Assembly: GCA_944324685.1 (NCBI GenBank)
Contig: CALUXG010000024.1
Span: forward strand, 1-39,532
Direction of reading: 5' to 3'
From: an uncultured Elusimicrobiales bacterium
Lineage (GTDB): Bacteria; Elusimicrobiota; Elusimicrobia; Elusimicrobiales; Elusimicrobiaceae
Length of the DNA stretch: 39,532 nucleotides
Notes under the pieces: model-generated
What the model was told of the DNA's origin: nothing
The model's input: only the letters and a program-made list of their open reading frames with translations
Databases searched by the model: none
Program-made: the position numbers and the translations under genes
Shown: positions 1 to 7,784 of the stretch, one piece after another
How positions within the stretch are numbered: the first letter of the stretch is position 1
How the letters are laid out: each line of letters opens with the position of its first letter

Positions 1-3000
1 AAAGACATTACGGCGTTGGTAGCCGAAAAGACGGGCTATCCCGAGGATATGTTGGACTTGGATTTGGATATGGAAGCCGATCTGGGCATAGATACGGTCA
101 AACAGGCGGAACTGTTTGCGGTCATGCGTGAGAAGTATCAGATTGCACGCCAAGAAGGCGTACAGCTTAAAGACTATCCGACGATTCGCTCCATTATTAA
201 GTATGCCATCGCCAATGCGGGTACGGAGGGTCAAACGGTTTCCGCGCCCGCGGCGGTATCCGAAGCGGTTTCTCACGAACCGCAAGAAGCCGCACCGCAA
301 TTGCCTACTATTGAAGTGGAGAGACTGCAGGATGCCATACCTTCGGCCGGCAAAGTGGGCAAACCGTCAGAAGATATGTTGACGACCAACCCGACGGGAG
401 AGATTAAACAGCATGAATCTTTGGCTGAACGGCCCGAACGGGAAGGATACGCTGGAGAACACTGCCATGAGAAAAAACTCCGCAGTGTTACCGTAGTGGC
501 GCAAGCTCCATTGACCGAGCGCGAAAACCGCCGCTTGGCCAAAGATCGTACGGTGCTGATATTTGCCGATAATTCACAGCTTATCAAGGCTTATCAGGAA
601 GAGTTTAAAGAATTGGGCGTTAAAACCCATGTGTTCACTACGCTGAAAACCCGCAGCAAAAATACGACGATAGTCAATTGGGAATCTTATGAAGAAACGG
701 AAGCGGCCTTGAAGGAATACGCCGCCGAAGATCCTAATATACAAGGTATTGTGTATCTGCTGGGGGCCACGGTAAGGAAGTTTGACAAAAAAGTCAGCCC
801 GCACAATGAATTGACCAAATACGTCATGCCGCTGTTTATTGCGCTGCGCGTATTTGAAAAAGGGTTGGCCAATCGTGCCGATGCCGATACGTTCTTTGCG
901 GTAAACACCAAAATTGACGGTCATTTCGGTTATACGACCAAAGATGAGTTCAACCCCATCTCCGGCGCATTGACCGGTGGCGTTACCTGCTACCGCAAAG
1001 ACGTTTACGAACGTACCGGCGCCATTTCCAAACTCATTGATTTTGAGCCGACGACTACGCCGGATGAAATGGCTCGTTACACCATGGACGAAGTGCTTCA
1101 CGGAGATATGCGCCTGATGATCGGCGCACGCGGCGGCGGACGCAGCACCATTTTGTCCGTACCCGTGCGTTTGGACCGCAGTGAGAAACGTTTTGACTTG
1201 GCCGGCAAAACCATTATCTTTACCGGTTCGGGCCGCGGTATCGGCGCCATGCTAAGTCAAAAAATTGCGGCGCAGTACCACAGCAAAATCATCGTGTTGG
1301 ATATTATAGAAATACAGGAAAAAACTCCGCTGTGGGCGTCCATGAACGAAGCCGAATTGGCGGCGTTAAAAAAGCAAATTTGGGAAGAGCTGAAAGCTGA
1401 TAAAACGCAAAAGGCCACTCCCGTCATGCTTGAACGCGCTTTTGGCCGTGTGAAAGATTCCATTACATTGTATAATAATCTGCAAAAATTGCGCGATTTG
1501 GGCAGCGAAGTGGAATACTACCATTGCGACGTGATGAACAGTTCCATGGTTAAAGAAGTCTGCACGAAGATTAAAGCCAAAAATGGCCGTGTAGACGGGC
1601 TTATCCATTTTGCAGGTTTGGAACGTTCTAAACTCATTTATGATAAAGATCCGGCGGAATATTACCGTATCTTTGACGTCAAGGCCACCAGCTTTGTCAG
1701 TTTCCTGATGAACAATATCGTGCGCGATAGCGGATTTTTCGCTTTTGCTTCTTCCATTGCCGGCAAATATGGCAACTTGGGCCAAAGCGATTATGCTTCC
1801 GCAAACGATTATTTGGCAAAGTCTGCGTTCTCGTTGACCAACCAAGGCTACCGTGCCGTGTCTATAGCCATGAGCGCTTATAAAAATGTAGGCATGGGCG
1901 TACGTGCCGGCGTGGAAACTTTCCTGCGTTCCAACGGAGTAGACTTTGTAGATCCGGAAGACGGCATGCAAATCTTCTTAGATGAAATCGTATACGGAGA
2001 TGTGCCGGAAATCGTATTGACGGGTTCTTTGGGCCGTTTGGACTGGGATCACCAACACCATTTGGAAATGGATGAAATCGTTCCCCGCAGCGCGCAGCGC
2101 GCGCCGCGGGGCGGACGCTCGGGACGAGGAGGTTGCGGCCCTGCCGCGCAGCAGTCCGCCAAAGCTCTAGACGTTGCATTGCCCGATCCGGCGCAGGCCA
2201 ACCATTTTTTAGGCAAAGTGGCTTCTTTGGAGAAAAATAAAGAAATCCACGCCGAAAAAGAATTTAACCTGCAGTCTGATCCGTATTTGGCCGATCACGC
2301 CATAGAAGGGACGCCGTATGTCCCCGGGGTCATGGGTATTGAAACGTTTATGGAAACGGCTACGGCCTTGTCCGGTTCCGTGCCGCAGGGACTCAAAGAC
2401 GTACATTTTTATTTGCCTATTAAATTGTTGCGCAACCGGCCCCAAGCCGTCCGCGTGATAGGTGTGGAAGTCGGCGGAGAAATTTCTATGGAAATTGAAT
2501 CCGACTTCATCAACAGCAAAGGAGTAAAAATGGGCAATACCCGCCGTCATTTTACGGCCAAAGCCTTGCAAGACGGTTTTGTATCCACATGGAATGAAGT
2601 GAAAGAGCAAGTCCATTTAGACGTAAATGCCGTACCGCAAATCAGCAAGGAAGAAATTTATAAAAAGTATTTCCACGGCCCCAGTTTTCAGGTTTTGGGC
2701 GGTATTTTACGCGCGGACAAAGATAGTTCTTTGGCGGTATACAATACTACGCCCCAACCGCAGTGGAGCGACGGGGAGAAAGTACTGTTGGCTAACCCGA
2801 TGCTGATTGAGGCAGCTTTCCAGTGCTGTGGTTTTCGCGACATGGCCATTGATAATAAAATGACCTTGCCCGACGGCATAAAAGAAGTGGCCGTATTCAA
2901 ACGCCAAACGCCGCCGCAGAAATTGTATCTGTACGGACGTTTTAAGGGTTTGACCGCCGATGGAAAAACGCTGCACGACGCCTATGTGTTTGACGAGAAC

Positions 3001-3048
3001 GGCGAAGTGTGGGTGGAATTCCACGGGTATCAGGCCATTGGTCAGTAA
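1..3048 (+). CDS. PUFA-synthase-like type I polyketide synthase, C-terminal part (ACP-KR-DH), 5' truncated
   Basis: The reading frame is open from base 1, so the start lies outside the window; 1015 residues are visible. An acyl carrier domain (residues about 1-70) carries [10 protein letters not shown], with Thr32 where the phosphopantetheine Ser normally sits. A Pro/Glu-rich linker follows, then a structural half and a ketoreductase (Rossmann motif TGSGRGIG near nt 1230, SSIAG and YASAN near nt 1745-1803). After an Arg/Gly-rich linker (nt 2080-2160) comes a double-hotdog dehydratase with HxxxGxxxxP (His766) and [10 protein letters not shown] near nt 2794, which has Glu in place of the usual Asp. 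The layout resembles PfaA/PUFA-type secondary-lipid synthases, which build long acyl chains in the cytoplasm. The overlapping phosphopantetheinyl transferase supports this. The exact product cannot be read from this fragment. Confidence 0.85.
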   Translation, partial: KDITALVAEKTGYPEDMLDLDLDMEADLGIDTVKQAELFAVMREKYQIARQEGVQLKDYPTIRSIIKYAIANAGTEGQTVSAPAAVSEAVSHEPQEAAPQLPTIEVERLQDAIPSAGKVGKPSEDMLTTNPTGEIKQHESLAERPEREGYAGEHCHEKKLRSVTVVAQAPLTERENRRLAKDRTVLIFADNSQLIKAYQEEFKELGVKTHVFTTLKTRSKNTTIVNWESYEETEAALKEYAAEDPNIQGIVYLLGATVRKFDKKVSPHNELTKYVMPLFIALRVFEKGLANRADADTFFAVNTKIDGHFGYTTKDEFNPISGALTGGVTCYRKDVYERTGAISKLIDFEPTTTPDEMARYTMDEVLHGDMRLMIGARGGGRSTILSVPVRLDRSEKRFDLAGKTIIFTGSGRGIGAMLSQKIAAQYHSKIIVLDIIEIQEKTPLWASMNEAELAALKKQIWEELKADKTQKATPVMLERAFGRVKDSITLYNNLQKLRDLGSEVEYYHCDVMNSSMVKEVCTKIKAKNGRVDGLIHFAGLERSKLIYDKDPAEYYRIFDVKATSFVSFLMNNIVRDSGFFAFASSIAGKYGNLGQSDYASANDYLAKSAFSLTNQGYRAVSIAMSAYKNVGMGVRAGVETFLRSNGVDFVDPEDGMQIFLDEIVYGDVPEIVLTGSLGRLDWDHQHHLEMDEIVPRSAQRAPRGGRSGRGGCGPAAQQSAKALDVALPDPAQANHFLGKVASLEKNKEIHAEKEFNLQSDPYLADHAIEGTPYVPGVMGIETFMETATALSGSVPQGLKDVHFYLPIKLLRNRPQAVRVIGVEVGGEISMEIESDFINSKGVKMGNTRRHFTAKALQDGFVSTWNEVKEQVHLDVNAVPQISKEEIYKKYFHGPSFQVLGGILRADKDSSLAVYNTTPQPQWSDGEKVLLANPMLIEAAFQCCGFRDMAIDNKMTLPDGIKEVAVFKRQTPPQKLYLYGRFKGLTADGKTLHDAYVFDENGEVWVEFHGYQAIGQ
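2083..2111. repeat. GC-rich near-perfect hairpin inside the synthase linker
   Basis: Two 6-bp arms (CCCCGC and GCGCGC) pair with their partners around an AGC loop, with one A/C mismatch between the two stem blocks. The hairpin lies in the Arg/Gly-rich linker between ketoreductase and dehydratase, where base composition is clearly higher in GC than in the flanking coding sequence. Confidence 0.75.
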
Positions 3049-3767
3049 TGCGCTATCAAACGCAGTTTGTTAAGATAAAAGATCTGCCTCCCGCACAGTC
3101 CTTTTTAAGTTCCTCCGAAAGCGCTTATTTGCAGACATTGCGCTCGGAAAAACGCAGAGGGGACTGGCTGGGGGGCAGATTCGCTTTAAAAACGCTTTTG
3201 GCGCGGGAAAGCGGTCTTCTTCCTCTGTGCAGTTTGCCTGAGCCGTTGGCGCGGCAAAAGCCGGAAATGTCTTCGGCGGCTTTGAACATATTGAAACAAA
3301 TAGACATCGTCAAATTGCCCAGCGGCGCCCCTCAGGTGTTTGTAGGCGCGGTGCCGGATGCGCGCAGCGTCAGTATTACGCATTCGCATGGCTGGGCGGC
3401 GGCGGCACTGGCGGAAGTGCAAAGTTTTTTGGGTATAGACTTGGAAAAAGTGGAAGAAAGAAGCCGAGCATGGAGCGAGGAATTTTTTGATCCGCGCGAA
3501 CGGGGGGACGGATCGGCGGCGCATTTGACGAAAGTTTGGACGCAGAAAGAAGCGGTGGTGAAATTGTTGGGGCGAGGCCTTTCTCTTAATACGCGGGAGA
3601 TTGTGCTGTCAGAAAAAGGTTTGCTGCTGACGGGGAGTGCGCAGGAAGCGTGGCAAAGCGCCGGCAAGCCGCAAATTATACTTAACTCGGCTTCTTTTGA
3701 CAATGATTTTGTGTTTACGGTTGCTTTTGCGCCCGCCGCCGCGGGCGCGAAGTTTGGTAGAATATAG
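3048..3767 (+). CDS. 4'-phosphopantetheinyl transferase (Sfp/AcpT superfamily)
   Basis: This 239-residue protein moves the 4'-phosphopantetheine arm from CoA to a carrier-protein side chain. Visible motifs are RGDWLGGRFALK near the N-terminus (residues about 36-47), SITHSHGW in the middle, the metal-binding GIDLEKVEERS and the signature WTQKEAVVKLLG. The length matches the Sfp type rather than the short AcpS type. The start is chosen at 3048 because its ATG overlaps the synthase stop codon (TAATG), which implies translational coupling; the longer upstream frame would run deep into the synthase. Its likely job is to activate the ACP domains of the upstream synthase. Family assignment is firm; target specificity is inferred from position. 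Confidence 0.92.
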   Translation: MRYQTQFVKIKDLPPAQSFLSSSESAYLQTLRSEKRRGDWLGGRFALKTLLARESGLLPLCSLPEPLARQKPEMSSAALNILKQIDIVKLPSGAPQVFVGAVPDARSVSITHSHGWAAAALAEVQSFLGIDLEKVEERSRAWSEEFFDPRERGDGSAAHLTKVWTQKEAVVKLLGRGLSLNTREIVLSEKGLLLTGSAQEAWQSAGKPQIILNSASFDNDFVFTVAFAPAAAGAKFGRI

Positions 3768-3782
3768 CTTTAGGGAGGGCAA

Positions 3783-5387
3783 ATGATAGAACTGTTTGAT
3801 AATCCCAGAGAGGATAAAAAATCCGACCGGCCGGCCCCCAAAAGTCTGGTTAAATTCCGCCAGATTTACCAAGACGCCATGGCCGGCGCGGGAGAAGAAA
3901 AGAATAAAGCCCAAAAAGCCAAGGGCAAATTTACGGCCCGCGAACGTCTTTCTTATTTGTTGGATAAAGACAGTTTTTTTGAAATCAAAAGTCTGGTGGA
4001 AAGCAACTGCCATGATTTCGGCGTGGCGGACAAGCATATTAAAGGCGACGGCGTTATTACCGGTTTTGGCCGTATTAACGGACGGCCGGTGGCTATTTTT
4101 GCACAGGACTTTACGCAGTTGGGCGGCTCTTTGGGGCTGGCCCATGCCAGAAAAATAGCCGATATTATGGATAAGGCGCTGGAAGCCAAGATTCCCGTAA
4201 TAGGCCTTTTGGACAGCGGCGGCGCGCGCATTCAGGAAGGGGTAAGCAGCTTGGATGGATATGGGGAAATTTTTTACCGCAATGTTAAGGCCTCGGGCGT
4301 GATTCCGCAGATTTCCGTTATCTTAGGTCCCTGTGCGGGCGGTGCGGTGTATTCCCCTGCGTTGACGGATTTTATTTTTATGGTGGAGGGCATCAGCCAC
4401 ATGTTTGTTACGGGGCCGAGCGTGGTAAAGGCGGCCACCGGAGAAGAAGTGGATTTTGATACGCTGGGCGGCAGCAAGCCGCACAGCGAACAAAGCGGCG
4501 TGTGCCAGTTTGTGGCCAAATCGGAGCAGGATTGTTTCCGGCAAGTACGGGAGCTGCTGAGCTTTTTGCCGCAGAATAATCAAGAGAATCCTCCACAAGA
4601 AACCACCACCGATATTACCGACCGTCCCGTACATGTGTTGGAACGTGTATGCGAAATGGACCCTAAAAAAGCATTCCGCATTCATCATGTCATTTGGCGT
4701 TTGGCAGACAATTATGAGTTTTTTGAAATTCACCAGAATTTTGCCAAAAATGTCGTAACGGGCTTCATTCGCATGGGCGGTGAAGTGGTGGGCGTGGTGG
4801 CCAATAATCCGGCCCATTTGGGCGGTGCGCTGGACTGCGACGCCAGTGACAAAGCCGCACGCTTTATCCGTTTCTTAAATGCGTTTAATATTCCTATTTT
4901 GACGCTGGTGGACATCGGCGGTTATTTGCCCGGGGTGCAGCAGGAACACGGCGGCATTATCCGCCACGGCGCCAAACTGCTATATGCGTATGCGGAGGCG
5001 ACTGTGCCTAAAGTAACCTTGGTGCTGCGCAAGGCGTACGGCGGAGCGTATATTGCCATGGGATCCAAATACCTGCGGGGGGATTTTAACTTCGCTTTTC
5101 CCAGTGCGGAAATTGCCGTTATGGGGCCGCGCGGCGCGGTGGAAATTTTGTATTCCCGCGATTTGAAGAAAGAAGAAGATCCGCAGAAGAAAGAAGCGAT
5201 GAAAGAAAAGTTGACACAAGAGTATTCGGACAAATTCGCTTCTCCGTATCAAACGGCCATGAACGGATCCATTGATGAAATTATAGAACCTTCCGAAGCG
5301 CGTGCCAAAATTATTTGCGCATTGCGTATTCTGAAGAATAAACGGGATCCTCGTAAGCACGTCAATACGGGCAATATCCCGCTGTAA
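3783..5387 (+). CDS. Acyl-CoA carboxylase carboxyltransferase subunit (PccB/MmdA family)
   Basis: A 534-residue protein of the crotonase-fold carboxyltransferase family, which transfers CO2 between carboxybiotin and acetyl-, propionyl- or methylmalonyl-CoA. N-terminal ATP-independent landmarks include KFTARERLSYLLDKDSFFE, GGSLGLAHARKI, LLDSGGARIQEG and GPCAGGAVYSPALTDF. C-terminal landmarks are the second CoA-site block GGYLPGVQQEHGGIIRHGAK and KAYGGAYIAMGSK, near full family length. It lies 15 nt after the transferase gene with GGAGGG before the ATG, and a GGTAGAAT -10-like box overlaps the spacer. No biotin carboxylase or biotin carrier gene is visible here, so the partners must lie elsewhere. 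It could supply malonyl- or methylmalonyl-CoA to the synthase, or serve propionate metabolism. Confidence 0.92.
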   Translation: MIELFDNPREDKKSDRPAPKSLVKFRQIYQDAMAGAGEEKNKAQKAKGKFTARERLSYLLDKDSFFEIKSLVESNCHDFGVADKHIKGDGVITGFGRINGRPVAIFAQDFTQLGGSLGLAHARKIADIMDKALEAKIPVIGLLDSGGARIQEGVSSLDGYGEIFYRNVKASGVIPQISVILGPCAGGAVYSPALTDFIFMVEGISHMFVTGPSVVKAATGEEVDFDTLGGSKPHSEQSGVCQFVAKSEQDCFRQVRELLSFLPQNNQENPPQETTTDITDRPVHVLERVCEMDPKKAFRIHHVIWRLADNYEFFEIHQNFAKNVVTGFIRMGGEVVGVVANNPAHLGGALDCDASDKAARFIRFLNAFNIPILTLVDIGGYLPGVQQEHGGIIRHGAKLLYAYAEATVPKVTLVLRKAYGGAYIAMGSKYLRGDFNFAFPSAEIAVMGPRGAVEILYSRDLKKEEDPQKKEAMKEKLTQEYSDKFASPYQTAMNGSIDEIIEPSEARAKIICALRILKNKRDPRKHVNTGNIPL

Positions 5388-5401
5388 GGCTGTTTTTATT
5401 T

Positions 5402-5434
5402 GCCCCCGCGAAAACGCCAAACGCGGGGGCTTTT
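5402..5434 (+). terminator. Rho-independent terminator after the lipid operon
   Basis: A 9-bp stem (GCCCCCGCG with CGCGGGGGC) around an 11-nt A-rich loop is followed by TTTT. It ends the synthase-transferase-carboxyltransferase unit 14 nt after the last stop codon. Confidence 0.85.
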
Positions 5435-5510
5435 GCAAGCCAAAGCGCGGAGGTATGTTTCCGGCGCAAACGGCGTAAGATTTTTAAGCTCCTTAATCAG
5501 TGGTTTTTTT

Positions 5511-5516
5511 GATAAT
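5511..5516 (+). promoter_or_regulatory. Possible -10 box of the sigma-factor gene (leaderless start)
   Basis: GATAAT sits within the near-palindrome TGATAATATATCA and ends 8 nt before the ATG, so a transcript would begin almost at the start codon. No convincing -35 is visible. Confidence 0.4.
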
Positions 5517-5524
5517 ATATCAAT

Positions 5525-6625
5525 ATGGAAAAAGAGTCTTTAGACAGCGTCAATGAATATTTTAAGCATATCGGCCAGATTACACGCGGCGTCAACCGCG
5601 AAGAAATGGCCGCGCTTTGGAAACGCGTGCGAAAAGGCGACAAAGACGCAAAAAATAAAATTATGGAAATGAATTTGCGTCTGGTTATTCCGACGGCCAA
5701 ACGTTTCCATCGGCCCGGGATGGAATTGATGGATTTGATTGAGGAAGGCAACTTGGGCCTGCTGCAAGCTATAGAAAAATTCCGTCCGGAAAAAGGCTAT
5801 CGTTTTTCCACCTATGCCGTTTATTGGATAGAACAATATATTCGCAAGTATATAGAAGAACAATCCGGCTCCATTAAAATTCCGTCCCATGCGTGGGGCA
5901 ATCTCAAGCGTTGGTTCAAAGCGTGGAACCGTCTAAAAGAAGAAAACGGACGCGATCCGTCTTTGGGTGAAATGGCGGCGGAGCTGGATTTGAGCGCACG
6001 CCAAGTCAAAGCAATTATGGATACCTTAAACGCGGCCACAGGGGTGGACTCTTTGGCTTCCATTGTCGGGGAGGAAGAGGAACTGACGCTGGAGGATATG
6101 CTCAGCGACGACGGAAAAGGAAACCCGCACGATGTGTTTTTGCGTTCGGAAAATATTAATATTTTGCGGGAAAGTTTACAGCAATTAAAAGATAGGGACC
6201 GACAAATTTTGACCATGCGTTTTGGACTGCTGGACAATGAACCTAAGACTTTGGGGGAAGTGGCGGAACAGTTGGGGCTTTCCCGTGAGCGCGTGCGCCA
6301 AATTGAAGAGCGGGCCAAAGAGACCATGCGTCAAGCCGCGCGCAAAGCCGGTTTATTGGAGACGCAAACCGTGGATTTCCGCACCCGAAAATTGCATGCG
6401 GGCATGCCGGTAAAACATAAAACCAACGTATTGGGCGAAGTGGTGGACAGAAGTCCGCTGGCGCGTTTGATGCGCCGCGCCGCCGCACAGAGACAGTCTG
6501 TCCAAAAAGAACATTCCAAAAGCCACCGCGTGTCCAAGCGCAAAACCTCTTGCGCAGATCGGAAAAAAACAAGCGGAAAAACCGCCTCTGCCGTTAAAAA
6601 GAAAAAACATTTTTCAAAAAAATAG
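5525..6625 (+). CDS. Sigma-70 family RNA polymerase sigma factor with basic C-terminal tail
   Basis: A 366-residue sigma factor. Region 2 is seen as NLRLVIPTAKRF, DLIEEGNLGLLQAIEKF and FSTYAVYWIEQYIRKYI (residues about 45-115). Region 3 follows to about residue 190, and region 4 includes the helix-turn-helix TLGEVAEQLGLSRERVRQIEE. The -10-recognition part reads YWIEQYI instead of the usual WWIRQAI of RpoD, and no large region 1.1 is present. This suggests a non-housekeeping or RpoS-like factor rather than the main sigma. Residues from about 290 to the end form a Lys/Arg-rich tail absent from ordinary sigma factors. No Shine-Dalgarno is seen; GATAAT at 5511-5516 lies 8 nt before the ATG, so the mRNA may be leaderless. 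The regulon is unknown. Confidence 0.9.
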   Translation: MEKESLDSVNEYFKHIGQITRGVNREEMAALWKRVRKGDKDAKNKIMEMNLRLVIPTAKRFHRPGMELMDLIEEGNLGLLQAIEKFRPEKGYRFSTYAVYWIEQYIRKYIEEQSGSIKIPSHAWGNLKRWFKAWNRLKEENGRDPSLGEMAAELDLSARQVKAIMDTLNAATGVDSLASIVGEEEELTLEDMLSDDGKGNPHDVFLRSENINILRESLQQLKDRDRQILTMRFGLLDNEPKTLGEVAEQLGLSRERVRQIEERAKETMRQAARKAGLLETQTVDFRTRKLHAGMPVKHKTNVLGEVVDRSPLARLMRRAAAQRQSVQKEHSKSHRVSKRKTSCADRKKTSGKTASAVKKKKHFSKK

Positions 6626-6943
6626 TTTTTTCATGAACATATGAAATTTCTCTTTCTGCGCTGTTGCCCATTTTGCCGCAACGTCTTTCGTAATTAAAAT
6701 TACCCCTTTTGGCATTTGCTCCGTCCAGTGCCGTTTTGTATTTAACCGGCGTATTACAAAGGTTTTTTTGGAAAAAGCCGAAATCAAAAACGCTAAAACA
6801 AAAAGCTAAAACAAAAAGCCCCGAATTTCGCATTTTGAGAACACAAAAAACAGGGCTTTTTGAAAAGTGGGTTTTTCTTATAATCTATGAGCCAAAACAG
6901 GCTGCTGCGGGTTACAAAAAACAGGTTTGTATAGGAAAAAATC
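6626..6943. other. AT-rich intergenic region with no gene seen
   Basis: No convincing coding sequence is present. It holds a short direct repeat (GCTAAAACAAAAA twice near 6790-6815) and an inverted AAAAAGCCC/GGGCTTTTT pair about 30 nt apart (about 6815-6865). The latter could act as a loose transcription terminator, most plausibly for tRNA-Arg on the minus strand. Confidence 0.5.
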
Positions 6944-7017
6944 TGCCCCCGGCGGGAGTCGAACTCGCAACTTTCTCCTTAGGACGGAGCTACTCTATCC
7001 AATTGAGTTACGGGGGC
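6944..7017 (-). tRNA. tRNA-Arg (anticodon CCU)
   Basis: On the minus strand the 7-bp acceptor stem GCCCCCG pairs with CGGGGGC. The D stem is ACTC/GAGT, the anticodon loop reads GTCCTAA giving CCU (decodes AGG), and the T arm contains GTTCGACTC. CCA is not encoded, so the CCA-adding enzyme at 19289 is needed for its maturation. Confidence 0.95.
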
Positions 7018-7029
7018 TTTACCGCCTAT

Positions 7030-7059
7030 ATTTTAGCAAGTTTGTTCTTAAGCGTTCAA
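7030..7059 (-). promoter_or_regulatory. Promoter of tRNA-Arg(CCU)
   Basis: Minus strand: -35 TTGAAC (7054-7059), 18-bp spacer, -10 TAAAAT (7030-7035) preceded by GC. It lies 12 nt upstream of the tRNA 5' end. Confidence 0.7.
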
Positions 7060-7073
7060 ATTTTTGTAAAAAT

Positions 7074-7103
7074 TTGTTTATTGCCTGCCGTCTTAGTTAT
7101 AAT
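7074..7103 (+). promoter_or_regulatory. Promoter of the nitroreductase-like gene
   Basis: -35 TTGTTT (7074-7079), 18-bp spacer and a perfect -10 TATAAT (7098-7103), 22 nt before the start codon. It is back to back with the tRNA-Arg promoter. Confidence 0.7.
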
Positions 7104-7125
7104 ACAAACAGATAAGGAGGATATG

Positions 7126-7719
7126 ATGAAATTTACGGAACTGATGTCTTTGCGCCGTTCACGCTATGCGTTGACAAATACATTGCCTATAAAAGAAGAA
7201 GAACTGCAACACATCATCGGGCAGTGTTTACTCTATTCCCCTTCGGCTTTTAACAGCCAAAGCGCACGGGTTGTGCTTTTGATGGGGGAAAAACACCGGC
7301 AATTGTGGCAAATGACCAAAGAATGCCTGCAGCAAGTGGTGGCGGCTGATAAATTTGCTCCGACGGAGCAGAAGCTGGCGGGGTTTGCGGCGGCATATGG
7401 AACGATTTTATTTTATGAAGATACGGAGACGATTCTTCAGTTGCAGGCGAAATTTCCTACGTATAAAGACAATTTTCCCGTCTGGGCTTCACAAGCCAAC
7501 GGTATGCTGCAGTTTGCGGTATGGACGGCTTTGGCGGAAGCGGGGGTGGGGGCGTCTCTGCAACATTATAATCCCTTAATTGATAAGCATGCCGAACAGG
7601 CCTTTTCCATTCCGCCCGCGTGGCATTTGGTGGCGCAAATGCCTTTTGGCTTTTCTTCTGAGGAAGTGGAAGCCAAAACCCAGATTGCGTTGCAACGGCG
7701 TCTGTTGATAAGAAAATAA
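7126..7719 (+). CDS. Nitroreductase family protein
   Basis: A 197-residue FMN-dependent nitroreductase-fold protein, probably a cytoplasmic NAD(P)H-using oxidoreductase. Visible family features are the N-terminal MSLRRSRYAL block with the FMN-phosphate-binding Arg-Arg-Ser-Arg, SPSAFNSQSARVVLL in the first third, the SQANGMLQFAVWTALAEAG helix and GASLQHYNPLID in the last third. This pattern fits the small subgroup containing yeast Hbn1/Frm2-like and Bacillus YdgI-like enzymes. Two adjacent ATGs occur; the second (7126) is chosen because it lies 5 nt from AAGGAGG whereas the first lies only 2 nt away. It is a single-gene unit between a clear promoter and a bidirectional terminator. The substrate is unknown. 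Confidence 0.9.
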   Translation: MKFTELMSLRRSRYALTNTLPIKEEELQHIIGQCLLYSPSAFNSQSARVVLLMGEKHRQLWQMTKECLQQVVAADKFAPTEQKLAGFAAAYGTILFYEDTETILQLQAKFPTYKDNFPVWASQANGMLQFAVWTALAEAGVGASLQHYNPLIDKHAEQAFSIPPAWHLVAQMPFGFSSEEVEAKTQIALQRRLLIRK

Positions 7720-7736
7720 TATCCGTTTAAGTATAT

Positions 7737-7769
7737 AAAAACCCCGTCTTAATAAAGACGGGGTTTTTA
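7737..7769. terminator. Bidirectional Rho-independent terminator
   Basis: A perfect 10-bp stem ACCCCGTCTT/AAGACGGGGT with AATA loop is flanked by A-tracts and T-tracts. It serves both the + strand nitroreductase gene and the convergent minus-strand coiled-coil gene. Confidence 0.92.
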
Positions 7770-7784
7770 TCAGGCAAAATAAGT

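Noticed and set aside
1366-1971. 201-codon minus-strand frame inside the synthase
   Set aside because: It lies entirely opposite well-conserved ketoreductase codons and has no ribosome site or known motif.
5454-5477. Short ORF with GGAGG just before an ATG upstream of the sigma factor
   Set aside because: Only 7 codons, with 1 nt between GGAGG and ATG, too close for initiation.
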